Assembly (NCBI GenBank): GCA_900551265.1
Contig: URVL01000089.1
Coordinates: 1 to 8,614 of the forward strand
DNA from: an uncultured Eubacteriales bacterium
GTDB lineage: Bacteria > Bacillota > Clostridia > Oscillospirales > QAMX01
DNA: 8,614 bases
Direction: 5' to 3'
A model generated the notes under the pieces. It was not told the DNA's origin. It ran no database searches and was given only the letters and a program-made list of their open reading frames with translations. Shown here in pieces: positions 1 to 6,075 of the stretch (positions within the stretch are counted from its first letter, which is position 1; each line of letters begins with the position of its first letter). The position numbers and the translations under genes were made by a program.

Positions 1-176
1 AATACTGGGTTCGAATTTCCGGGCCATACGGCCTGCACGACGCCTCCTGGCGCACGAAGTTTGGCGGAGAATACTATAAATACGGCGGGTCCCACGGCTG
101 CGTAAACATACCGGAGGAGGCAATGGCCGTAATTTATGAGCATATTGAAGACGGCACGCCGGTGCTGGTGCACTGA
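1..176 (+). CDS. L,D-transpeptidase (YkuD family), 3' end only
   Basis: This is the last 57 codons of a gene entering from the left, read from base 3 and ending in TGA at 174-176. The translation contains GPYGLHDASWRTKFGG, then GGSHGCVNIP. This matches the catalytic signature of the YkuD L,D-transpeptidase family, a His followed at a short distance by SHGC[VI]N; the Cys is the acylated nucleophile. Family members act outside the membrane on peptidoglycan, making 3-3 cross-links or anchoring proteins. The residues after the motif (VIYEHIEDGTPVLVH) fit the normal end of this domain, so the gene ends here without further domains. The N-terminal part, where a membrane anchor or peptidoglycan-binding repeats usually lie, is outside the window. 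The family call is strong; the exact role (vegetative wall or spore cortex) cannot be told. Confidence 0.93.
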   Translation, partial: YWVRISGPYGLHDASWRTKFGGEYYKYGGSHGCVNIPEEAMAVIYEHIEDGTPVLVH

Positions 177-185
177 GGACGCGTG

Positions 186-238
186 AAAATCCCGTACGGA
201 CGGAAAAACCGCCTGTACGGGATTTTTCGGGCTTTTTT
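186..238. terminator. Bidirectional rho-independent terminator between convergent genes
   Basis: AAAATCCCGTAC (186-197) pairs with GTACGGGATTTT (215-226). An inner stem of about 5 more pairs, with one A-C mismatch, leads to an AAAAA loop (204-208). On the + strand it is followed by T-rich sequence to 238, which suits the L,D-transpeptidase gene that stops at 176. On the - strand it lies directly after the epimerase stop codon (237-239) and ends in TTTT, so it can serve both genes. Confidence 0.9.
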
Positions 239-1073
239 ACAGCACCGGCACGCCCAGCGCCGCCGCGCGCTCGCGCACATAGGAGAGCGCCGCGCAGTAC
301 TCGTCAAGGCTCTTGCGGTGCTCGATGATGACGGGCATTTCCGGCGCAAGACGTCCCACTTCACGCAAAAACGCGTCGAAATCCACGCCGCCTTCCATGA
401 TCGGAGCCTCGTGGATGCAAAATGTCAGCTCTTCGGACAGCCGTACGCTTTTTGCATGGATACTTTTGATCTGCGGGCCCAGCTTTTCAAAGCACTCGTG
501 GAAAAATTCCGCGCTCCAGAAATAGCGGTCGGGTGTAAAAAACATGTTGAATGGATCGAGGTGCACAGAAAAACGGTCGCGGTTTACGTCTGCAAGCAGG
601 CGCAAATATTCATCCGGCGAGGTCGGCGGCACGATCGGCATACATTCAATCGTGTAATACGTGTGCTGCGGGCGCACATCGTCGATAATCTCCTGCACGG
701 ACGCCACAATGCGCTGATATCCCTCCGCCGTGCGGTCTTTCTTGCAGCCAAAGCTCCAGTTCGGGCCGGTAGACCCCGCAACGTTGACGCAGCATGCCGC
801 GCCGATCTGATCGGCCAGGCGAAGCTGCCCCTTGGCAAAAGCCAGCGCCTTTTCCCGCATCTGCGCGTCGTCCGCAATGGGACTGTTCCAGACGCCGACT
901 TCGGCTATATCGATGTGATGCCGTGCGGCGGCCTCGCGGTATGCCGCGATGGTGTCCTCATCTGCGCCGGCTGCAATCGGACAAACAGCCGCGCGGCAGC
1001 CGAGCGCCTCCAGGGACGCCGCCCACTCGTCCGGCGTCTCATGGCGCGGCGTAAAAGAAATTCCAAGCTTCAT
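237..1073 (-). CDS. Sugar phosphate isomerase/epimerase-like TIM-barrel protein
   Basis: A 278-residue protein of the xylose isomerase-like TIM-barrel superfamily (AP endonuclease 2 fold), which includes sugar and keto-sugar isomerases, epimerases and inosose dehydratases. Length is typical. It opens with a beta strand, MKLGISF. Likely metal and catalytic residues sit at strand ends where the family has them: E143 in YTIECMP, H171 and D173 in VHLDPFN, H206 in SIHAKSV, and E251 in VIIEHR. The substrate cannot be read from sequence; carbohydrate or cyclitol metabolism is an inference. The ATG is supported by AGAAAGGTGG (1081-1090, minus strand) 7 bp upstream. It is the last gene of a three-gene leftward operon, 18 bp after the DUF4037 gene, and its TAA lies at the edge of the shared terminator. 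Confidence 0.85.
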   Translation of the reverse strand: MKLGISFTPRHETPDEWAASLEALGCRAAVCPIAAGADEDTIAAYREAAARHHIDIAEVGVWNSPIADDAQMREKALAFAKGQLRLADQIGAACCVNVAGSTGPNWSFGCKKDRTAEGYQRIVASVQEIIDDVRPQHTYYTIECMPIVPPTSPDEYLRLLADVNRDRFSVHLDPFNMFFTPDRYFWSAEFFHECFEKLGPQIKSIHAKSVRLSEELTFCIHEAPIMEGGVDFDAFLREVGRLAPEMPVIIEHRKSLDEYCAALSYVRERAAALGVPVL

Positions 1074-1091
1074 ATCAGTTCCACCTTTCTC

Positions 1092-2009
1092 TTATCCCTC
1101 CATCACATGCAGCGCACGGATTTCCGGGGTTTCAATCCGTTCCATGACCTCGTAGGCATGCGGCTCAAGAAAATCCCAGGCGCCGTCCGTCAGTCCCTGC
1201 TCCCGCAGGCGCGCGATAAACTGCGCGGACACCGCCTCGATGGTCTCCTCCCGCGGGCAGGACCCGGCGAGGAGCGCCGTCAGCAGCGCCTCAGTCCCGG
1301 CATAACCGGGAAGCTCGCGCATGGCGCGCAGCGCCCATTTATAAAACGGCATGTGCCGCCTGCACAGCAAAAAAGCCAGCTCCGCGGCATTGCGCACGAA
1401 TTCGTCCAGCGCCAGCACGGCTGCACCCGGCTCGCCGTGCGCCAGGCAGCGGCGGTAATTGTATTGCCCGGACTGCGCCATCAGCGCGGCGCGCGCCGCA
1501 ATTTTTTTCAGCCGCACGTCCTCGGGCATCCCTGTTGCGATTTCCTGCCGGATCCGGGAAAATTCGCCCAGCGGGTCGCAGAAAACCGCGCCGTTTACCG
1601 CCTGCGCCAGCGTGTAGGACGGCGCATACAGCCACTGCCGCCAGCTCTCGGGCGCACCGGGCGAACCGGTGAACTGCCGGTAAAAGTCTCCGATGCGGCG
1701 CACGCCCAGCTTTCCGTCTCCCATGCGGCTCCGATGCTCGGTGGGGACGCCCATAAACTCCCGCGGCAGGCGGTCGTAAAGCGCCGACAGCCGGAACCCG
1801 ATTTTTGCCTCATCCTCATCCGTCAACCAGAGCTGAAACCCGGCGTACACGTCATGGTCGCGCGATACGGCGTCGTCAAAGCCAAAACACTCCGAGCCCG
1901 CGCCGGCCAGCCCTGCGGCGATCCGTCCTTCATAATCCGGGAACGCTTCGTGAATGGCCGGGGCGCCATACTGTGTATAAAACGCGCGGTCAATCTCCAG
2001 CATGTTCAT
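1092..2009 (-). CDS. DUF4037-family protein with nucleotidyltransferase-like N-terminus
   Basis: A protein of about 305 residues resembling DUF4037 proteins of Firmicutes. The N-terminal part has GSECFGFDD (38-46) then SRDHDVY (49-55), a Gly-Ser then Asp-x-Asp-like arrangement that recalls nucleotidyltransferase-fold enzymes. The central part (roughly 120-220, with WLYAPSYTLAQAVNG) is probably the DUF4037 region, and the rest is helical. No substrate is known to me. The frame stays open further upstream, but that stretch is the TPR gene read in another frame. I start at ATG 2009 (MNMLEID); ATG 2003 is an alternative. GGGCGG lies 9 bp before ATG 2009. The start overlaps the TPR stop (1990-1992) by 20 bp, which implies translational coupling. 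The epimerase gene follows after 18 bp. Family call fairly sure, function unknown. Confidence 0.75.
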   Translation of the reverse strand: MNMLEIDRAFYTQYGAPAIHEAFPDYEGRIAAGLAGAGSECFGFDDAVSRDHDVYAGFQLWLTDEDEAKIGFRLSALYDRLPREFMGVPTEHRSRMGDGKLGVRRIGDFYRQFTGSPGAPESWRQWLYAPSYTLAQAVNGAVFCDPLGEFSRIRQEIATGMPEDVRLKKIAARAALMAQSGQYNYRRCLAHGEPGAAVLALDEFVRNAAELAFLLCRRHMPFYKWALRAMRELPGYAGTEALLTALLAGSCPREETIEAVSAQFIARLREQGLTDGAWDFLEPHAYEVMERIETPEIRALHVMEG

Positions 2010-2808
2010 GCACAATGTCCGCCCTTTCTTCCATTTCCCGCACGGCGTCTTCCATGCCGAACGCCGCAAAAGCCGCCGCGCATTTCCGGCAGGTATAGGC
2101 GTAATAGCCGTCCCAGATAAGATCCGGATTGTCCAGGCTTGCAAGCGCCTGCGCGAGCTCCTCCCGTGCGGCCGCGGGATCGGTTTCCGCATAAAGCTGC
2201 GCCAGATTTACATGCGTTACCGCCGTGTCCGGACTGCCGCCGCTGTGTTCCAGCACGCGCAGCGCACCGCGGTAGTAGCGCATCGCCTGCTCCTGCTGCC
2301 CGGACGCGGCGTAAGCCGCCGCCATATTGTTCATCAGCGCGGCAAACCGGGAATCGTCCGGCGCAAGCGCCGCGCTGTAACAGCGAAATGCCTCCTCATA
2401 GTAACGCAGCGCACGTTCCGGCTGCCCATAGGCGGAAAGCGCCGTCGCACCATTGATCAGTATGGTCCCCGCCGTAACCGTGCCGGAGAGGCCCAACTCG
2501 TCCAGCAGCGAAAATCCCGCCTCGACGGCGGGGATCCCGCGTTCCGGCGCGCCTGCCTGCCGGTAATACCCCATCTGTTCGCTTAAAATGGAGAGCTCGG
2601 CCCGGCGGTCGCCACACGCGCGGGCGTCTTTCAGCGCCGCATCCAGCACGGCGCCCGCCTGCACAGTGTCTCCGCGCGCCATGCACGCGTCATAGCGTGC
2701 AAGCAGCGGCCGGACGTCCAGCACGCTTCCCTGCGCCGGAGGCGTTTTGCGCCACATGCCGCTGTCAAACGGGCATGCGGGCTCCCTATAATCCTGTCTG
2801 TCCATCAT
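1990..2808 (-). CDS. Tetratricopeptide (TPR) repeat protein
   Basis: A protein of about 271 residues built from paired helices. TPR-like units cover roughly 113-146 (TALSAYGQPERALRYYEEAF), 155-188 (NNMAAAYAASGQQEQAMRYY) and 195-225 (VNLAQLYAETDPAAAREELA). Less regular repeats lie before them (45-105). The pattern of A, G, Y and L at helix-packing positions is the evidence. There is no signal peptide or membrane segment, so it is probably a cytoplasmic protein-binding scaffold. A lone CRKC (240-243) near the C-terminus could bind metal or be chance. Two adjacent ATGs exist (2808 and 2805). AGGAG at 2814-2818 is 5 bp from the first and 8 bp from the second, so 2805 is equally likely. It is the first gene of the operon with the DUF4037 protein, with which it overlaps. 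Confidence 0.82.
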   Translation of the reverse strand: MMDRQDYREPACPFDSGMWRKTPPAQGSVLDVRPLLARYDACMARGDTVQAGAVLDAALKDARACGDRRAELSILSEQMGYYRQAGAPERGIPAVEAGFSLLDELGLSGTVTAGTILINGATALSAYGQPERALRYYEEAFRCYSAALAPDDSRFAALMNNMAAAYAASGQQEQAMRYYRGALRVLEHSGGSPDTAVTHVNLAQLYAETDPAAAREELAQALASLDNPDLIWDGYYAYTCRKCAAAFAAFGMEDAVREMEERADIVHEHAGD

Positions 2809-2854
2809 GCATTCTCCTGCCGGCGTTCATCCCGGCCCTGTCCATATTGTTGCG

Positions 2855-2893
2855 GAAAGGCCCCGGAAACGTCCCTCGTTCCGGGGCCTTTTT
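2855..2893. terminator. GC-rich hairpin terminator downstream of purA
   Basis: AAAGGCCCCGGAA (2856-2868) pairs with TTCCGGGGCCTTT (2879-2891), with two inner pairs beyond a bulged A and a TCCCT loop. It lies between the purA stop and the TPR gene start, so it should end purA transcripts on the minus strand. There the T run is only TTT followed by CC, whereas the better TTTTT lies on the + strand, where no gene enters. Some read-through into the TPR operon is therefore plausible. Confidence 0.8.
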
Positions 2894-2908
2894 GGCGTGA
2901 TGCGGATT

Positions 2909-4180
2909 TCAGCGTTTGATATACTGTTCGCGCTCGGGGCCGACCGAGATATAGGTGATCGGGCAGCCCACGGCCTTTTCCAGAAATTCCACATAGGAAC
3001 GCGCGTTTTTGGGGAGTTCTTCCCAGGTACGGCAGCCGGAAATATCCTCGTCCCAGCCTGGCACGGTATCGTAAACCGGCTTGGCGCGCATCAGGCGGTC
3101 GCCGGAGGGGAAGAGGTCCGTGCGTACCCCGTCCACTTCATATGCCATGCAGACCGGAATGTCGCCGATGCCGGAAAGAATATCAAGCTTGGTCAGGGCC
3201 AATTCGTTCGCGCCCTGCATTGCCACGCCATAACGCGACGCCACCACATCAAATCCGCCGACGCGGCGCGGACGTCCCGTCGCGGCGCCATATTCGCTGC
3301 CCGCGCCGCGCAGGCGTTCCGCCTCCTCGCCGAAGAACTCGCAGACAAACGGGCCCTCGCCCACGCAGCTGGAATACGCCTTCATAATACCGATGACGCG
3401 GTCAAGCTTTATGCCCGGCACGCCCGCGCCGATGGGCGCATAGGCCGCAATGGTGGACGAAGAGGACGTGTAGGGATAAATGCCGAAATCTATGTCGCGC
3501 AGCGCGCCAAGCTGCGCTTCAAACATCATATTTTTGCCGTTTTCTGCCGCCGCGGAAAGATACTGCGTCGTGTCGCAGACATAGCCGGCCAACGGCAGGC
3601 CATAGGTCTCCAGCCAGCGAAGCATTTCCTCCGGATCAATCGGGTCGTGTCCGTAGCCTTTTTCAATGGTCAGGTTTCGCCATGCGACAATGTCCGCCAT
3701 ATTGCGGCGGATATAGTCAAAATCCAAAAGGTCGCCCATGCGGAAGGTCTTTTTCATATATTTGTCGGCGTAGACCGGCGCAATGCCGCGCCGGGTGGAA
3801 CCAAATTTGCGGTCGCCGAGGCGGTCCTCCTCCAAAACGTCCAGCAGCTTATGATACGGCATGCAAATGGTAGCGCGGTCGCTGATTTTTAAGTTGGCGG
3901 GCGTGATCTCAATCCCTTTCTCCGTCAGAGAACGAATTTCATTTGTCAGGTGCTCGACATCGATGACCATGCCCGGGCCCATCACATTGACAGTCTCGGG
4001 ACGCAGGATACCGGAGGGGAGCAGGTTCAGAATGAATTTCCCACGTTCGTTTACCACGGTATGACCGGCGTTGTTGCCGCCCTGGTAACGCGATACGATG
4101 TCGCTTTCTGCGCTCAGAAGGTCCACCATACGGCCCTTGCCTTCGTCGCCCCAGTTAATTCCTACGATCGCTGTCAACAT
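2909..4180 (-). CDS. purA: Adenylosuccinate synthetase
   Basis: This 423-residue enzyme joins IMP and aspartate using GTP to form adenylosuccinate, the first committed step from IMP to AMP. Length is normal. Visible motifs are GDEGKGR (11-17, phosphate loop with catalytic D11), NNAGHTV (36-42, with catalytic H40), VGEGPF (273-278), EYGAATGRPRR (296-306, aspartate and IMP-binding arginines), KLDILSG (331-337, guanine contact) and ISVGPEREQ (411-419). Two usually strict stretches are altered: GSTRRGIAPVYADK (127-140), where most homologues have GTT-x-RGIGPAY, and SSSSTIAAYAPIGAG (239-253). I recall similar variants in clostridial PurA. The frame is open 13 codons further upstream, but ATG 4180 has AGAGGTG (4187-4193) 6 bp away and gives the standard N-terminus. 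It is monocistronic, with its own promoter. Confidence 0.97.
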   Translation of the reverse strand: MLTAIVGINWGDEGKGRMVDLLSAESDIVSRYQGGNNAGHTVVNERGKFILNLLPSGILRPETVNVMGPGMVIDVEHLTNEIRSLTEKGIEITPANLKISDRATICMPYHKLLDVLEEDRLGDRKFGSTRRGIAPVYADKYMKKTFRMGDLLDFDYIRRNMADIVAWRNLTIEKGYGHDPIDPEEMLRWLETYGLPLAGYVCDTTQYLSAAAENGKNMMFEAQLGALRDIDFGIYPYTSSSSTIAAYAPIGAGVPGIKLDRVIGIMKAYSSCVGEGPFVCEFFGEEAERLRGAGSEYGAATGRPRRVGGFDVVASRYGVAMQGANELALTKLDILSGIGDIPVCMAYEVDGVRTDLFPSGDRLMRAKPVYDTVPGWDEDISGCRTWEELPKNARSYVEFLEKAVGCPITYISVGPEREQYIKR

Positions 4181-4226
4181 AAATAGCACCTCTTCAATTT
4201 GTAAAAAATGGGTTTTCAAGGGGAAG

Positions 4227-4254
4227 AAAAACCGGAAACCACATCATCTCCGGC
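4227..4254 (-). promoter_or_regulatory. Terminator-like hairpin in the purA leader
   Basis: On the minus strand CCGGA (4253-4249) can pair with TCCGG (4236-4232), with a possible outer G-U pair and a 12-nt loop. TTTTT (4231-4227) follows at once. It lies inside the predicted purA leader, about 50 bp before the start codon. It has the form of a weak intrinsic terminator, so attenuation of purA is possible. The stem is short, and no known purine riboswitch core is visible. Confidence 0.35.
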
Positions 4255-4268
4255 AAAAGTTCCTCTTT

Positions 4269-4297
4269 ATTGTATCATGACCCGGCGAACCTTTCAA
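4269..4297 (-). promoter_or_regulatory. Sigma-A promoter of purA
   Basis: On the minus strand TTGAAA (4297-4292) and TACAAT (4274-4269) are separated by exactly 17 bp, each one mismatch from consensus. Transcription would start near 4262, giving a leader of about 80 nt before the purA ATG. No competing promoter of similar quality lies nearer the gene. Confidence 0.8.
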
Positions 4298-4410
4298 CTG
4301 TTTAAAACACTGAATCTTGCCATACTGCGCGGGGGAATCTTGTTTTTTTCGCAGTTTTGCCGCGCCGGCTTTGCGCCCCGGCGGCGGGTTCCGGACCGGT
4401 GGCATGTTAT

Positions 4411-4441
4411 GTTCCTGCGGCGCAAAGGAACTTTGCGCCGC
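4411..4441. repeat. Perfect 11-bp inverted repeat in the intergenic gap
   Basis: GCGGCGCAAAG (4417-4427) and CTTTGCGCCGC (4431-4441) are perfect inverted repeats with a 3-nt loop. A second, mutually exclusive pairing exists between GTTCCT (4411-4416) and AGGAAC (4426-4431). There is no T run on either side, so it is not an ordinary terminator. It lies between the divergent purA and lipoprotein promoters. The rest of the gap from about 4300 to 4500 shows only short GC-rich inverted repeats (for example CGCCGG 4363-4368 with CCGGCG 4378-4383) and no convincing gene. Confidence 0.6.
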
Positions 4442-4510
4442 GAGACTTCGGTAAATTGCCTGAAAAACCGTGCGCAAGAAATCTTTGCGTGGAGAAAATA
4501 TGAAAATTAA

Positions 4511-4542
4511 TTGACAAAAATCTGAATATCCGATAGTATAAA
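4511..4542 (+). promoter_or_regulatory. Sigma-A promoter of the lipoprotein gene
   Basis: A perfect TTGACA (4511-4516) is followed after 17 bp by TAGTAT (4534-4539); the overlapping TATAAA (4537-4542) is a second -10 candidate at 20 bp. The flanks are AT-rich against the GC-rich surroundings. The start would be near 4546-4549, leaving a leader of about 180 nt before the GTG start at 4731. Confidence 0.72.
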
Positions 4543-4545
4543 ATT

Positions 4546-4730
4546 GAAGGGTTTTCCAAAAAAGAGGGGCGGCTCCCATGGCCGCTGAAAGTCTTCCATA
4601 AAAGGGAAGATAGCCGGTTTTGCCGAGTGGAGCATCATATGGCAAGGCCGAAAAAGTTGAGGGGCAATTGCACGGAGCATACGGAGGAAGGTTCATCACA
4701 GATTTGACGCAAAGGAAAGGAGCGGATATA
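4546..4730 (+). promoter_or_regulatory. Long structured 5' leader of the lipoprotein gene, class unknown
   Basis: Three hairpins follow one another closely. The first is GCGGC (4569-4573) with GCCGC (4581-4585). The second is TCTTCC (4592-4597) with GGAAGA (4605-4610). The third is CGGTTTTGCC (4615-4624) with GGCAAGGCCG (4641-4650), 10 pairs including two G-U. The heptamer GGAGCAT occurs at 4629-4635 (in the third loop) and again at 4674-4680. I compared it by eye with the lysine, cobalamin, glycine, c-di-GMP, c-di-AMP, T-box and SRP RNA cores and found no match. It could be a cis-regulatory RNA or an independent small RNA. The leader ends in AAAGGAG (4716-4722), 8 bp before the GTG start. 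Confidence 0.4.
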
Positions 4731-5417
4731 GTGGCGAATTTTAACGTTCAAAAAGTACTTTACGTGATGGCTGTCTCAATTCTCTTCTGTCTCACGGCCT
4801 GTGCTGCCGAACCGGAGCCGCTTTCCTATCCCGAATATGAGGCGCTCGCTTTTGACACGTCTTATCTTTCCTATTTAGGCCGGTCTGCGGAAGATGTCGC
4901 CGCAGAGCTTGACGCGACCGGCGAATGGGAGGATATATCCGATGACAGCAGCGTGCCTTCCCGTCCGCACCGGCTCGAGCAGGTCATGGTAGACGGCGAT
5001 GCATACGAGTGCTATGTGCGGTTAAACGGTTCCGAAGCCTGGTCCGTCTCGTTTGCGCATGTGACGGACTCTGCCAGCGGCGAGGAGAAAAACGCCGCGG
5101 TGTAGAAGGTCTACGACCTGCTGGTTTCCGAACTTGGCGAGCCGGAGGCGCTTGCCGGCGGTCATTCTGTCGGAGAGGGGCTGGAGGAAGGACTGAAGTG
5201 CGCTGTTGTGGGCAAGGACGTGCTGCCAGAACAGTATGTTGCGTGGTGGGTGCTGGATGAGGATGTGAAAATGGCGTCCGACCCGGAGCCTGATATGGTT
5301 CTGACCTGCCACTTTACCGTAAATTATGCGGAAGATTCTGTTGCTGTCAACGTCGACTACGCCCTTTATCAGCCCTCCGGACTTTACGAAATCGCGCGCT
5401 TTGCGGCGGTAGAATAA
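4731..5417 (+). pseudogene. Putative lipoprotein interrupted by one in-frame TAG
   Basis: The gene starts at GTG 4731, chosen because AAAGGAG (4716-4722) is 8 bp upstream and the product then opens with a signal peptide. The N-terminus has K8, a hydrophobic core (VLYVMAVSILF) and the lipobox LTAC, so Cys24 would be lipidated and the protein anchored outside the membrane. The mature region is acidic and I do not recognise its family. At 5103-5105 the frame meets TAG after 124 codons. The same frame then stays open for 103 more codons (KVYDLLVSELGEP... to ...YEIARFAAVE) and ends at TAA 5415-5417. The downstream part keeps the composition of the upstream part, so the full product would be about 228 residues. 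Explanations are a recent nonsense mutation (from AAG, CAG or GAG), a sequencing error, or read-through. A 124-residue truncated lipoprotein may still be made. It has its own promoter and terminator. Confidence 0.7.
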
Positions 5418-5535
5418 TCTCCGGCGTGGCAAATGAAACGCGGCGTCCCGGCGGTGCGGTTCGCGTCTGAAAACGTATATGTCTGCGCCAAAGATCCGAA
5501 GCGGCGAGCCCGGGTCACCGCGCAAGTCGGGTATG

Positions 5536-5571
5536 AAAACACCCCACGGGTTTCCCGTGGGGTGTTTTTTT
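5536..5571. terminator. Strong bidirectional terminator
   Basis: AAAACACCCCACGGG (5536-5550) and CCCGTGGGGTGTTTT (5554-5568) form a perfect 15-bp stem with a TTT loop. A + strand T run continues to 5571, and TTTT ends the stem on the minus strand. It serves the lipoprotein gene (stop 5417) from the left and the spore coat gene (stop at 5575) from the right. The bases from 5418 to 5535 show no supported gene. Confidence 0.93.
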
Positions 5572-5574
5572 GGT

Positions 5575-5841
5575 TCAGCAGCAGCCGAATTTCTGACGGA
5601 GCTTATCAAGTTCCTGTTGTTCGACCGGCTTGGTCTGATACCAGCCGTGATTTTGCATCTCGGTAAAAATTTCCGACTGTATTTCATGCTCCTCTTTTAA
5701 GATGCACAAAAAGTCGTCGCGCAGATTGGCGTTCACGCATTCGCCTGCCCAGGTATTATACGTGTCCGCAATATACTTCTGCGAAGTGAGGAAATCATCC
5801 AAAATGTCCTTTTCGCTCATATTAATGACGTTTGCGGCCAT
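5575..5841 (-). CDS. Spore coat protein, CotF family
   Basis: An 88-residue helical protein of the Coat_F family. The family look is clear in DILDDFLTSQKYIADTYN (12-29) and in LKEEHEIQSEIFTEMQ (48-63) followed by NHGWYQTKP (64-72), a pattern typical of CotF-like proteins. It ends in KFGCC; a terminal cysteine pair could take part in disulfide cross-linking of the coat, which is an inference. Family proteins are deposited on the spore surface late in sporulation, and many have a ferritin-like helical fold. The ATG has a near-ideal TAAGGAGG (5850-5857) 8 bp upstream, and this site covers the stop codon of the preceding small gene, so the two are one operon. It is shorter than Bacillus CotF (about 160 residues), as usual for clostridial versions. 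Confidence 0.9.
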   Translation of the reverse strand: MAANVINMSEKDILDDFLTSQKYIADTYNTWAGECVNANLRDDFLCILKEEHEIQSEIFTEMQNHGWYQTKPVEQQELDKLRQKFGCC

Positions 5842-5854
5842 TTTTATTTCCTCC

Positions 5855-6040
5855 TTATTTCAGATAACCGACAATGCGGTCATAGTGCTGCTGGTGCCGC
5901 GACGCGATCTGCTCCAGTTTCGTCTTGATCACCGCGTCCGAACACATTGCCGCCATGCCCCGATATTTTGCAATCAGCACCTGTTCGCTGCCGAGTTGTT
6001 CCTCAAGGGCCGTGGCTTCTTTGGAAGTCAAGTTTGCCAT
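5855..6040 (-). CDS. Small helical spore coat-associated protein
   Basis: A 61-residue protein, MANLTSKEATALEEQLGSEQ then VLIAKYRGMAAMCSDAVIKT and KLEQIASRHQQHYDRIVGYLK. Two amphipathic helices with E19-Q20, E43 and H49/H52 recall half of a ferritin-like bundle. Similar short proteins commonly precede CotF-like genes in Clostridia, so I call it a coat partner; direct evidence of function is lacking. The frame is open 10 codons upstream, but ATG 6040 is preferred because AGGAGA (6049-6054) lies 8 bp before it and the product then starts in the usual MANLT way. Its TAA at 5855-5857 lies inside the ribosome site of the CotF-like gene, so translation of the two is probably coupled. Confidence 0.8.
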   Translation of the reverse strand: MANLTSKEATALEEQLGSEQVLIAKYRGMAAMCSDAVIKTKLEQIASRHQQHYDRIVGYLK

Positions 6041-6075
6041 CCTTTTGGTCTCCTCTCCCAGTCGAATCAACCTCA

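Noticed and set aside
183..2120. A 645-codon open frame on the + strand across the epimerase and DUF4037 genes
   Set aside because: It is antisense to two genes with clear family motifs and ribosome sites. Its product is rich in Arg, His and Pro without any domain, which is what GC-rich DNA gives when read in the wrong frame.
2807..3892. A 361-codon open frame on the + strand over purA
   Set aside because: It lies antisense to an unmistakable purA, and I recognise no domain in the product.
4244..4699. A 151-codon open frame on the minus strand between purA and the lipoprotein gene
   Set aside because: It runs through both predicted promoters and the hairpins, has no good ribosome site, and encodes a low-complexity product without a domain.
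4620..4730. An earlier ATG giving the lipoprotein 37 extra residues
   Set aside because: The extension lies in the structured leader and would bury the signal peptide. GTG 4731 has AAAGGAG at 8 bp and places the signal peptide at the N-terminus.
4546..4730. A lysine, cobalamin or c-di-GMP riboswitch before the lipoprotein gene
   Set aside because: Short look-alike strings exist (AGAGGGGC, GGGAAG, GATAGCCGGTTTTGCC), but the conserved cores are missing or in the wrong order.
5208..5417. A separate gene starting at GTG 5208 after the TAG
   Set aside because: It is in the same frame as the lipoprotein, and coding-like sequence extends back to the TAG without a break. The nearest GGAGGAAGG is 16 bp away, too far for a normal start.
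5418..5535. A small gene between the lipoprotein stop and the terminator
   Set aside because: Open frames here run into the terminator hairpin, lack a convincing ribosome site and show no recognisable product.
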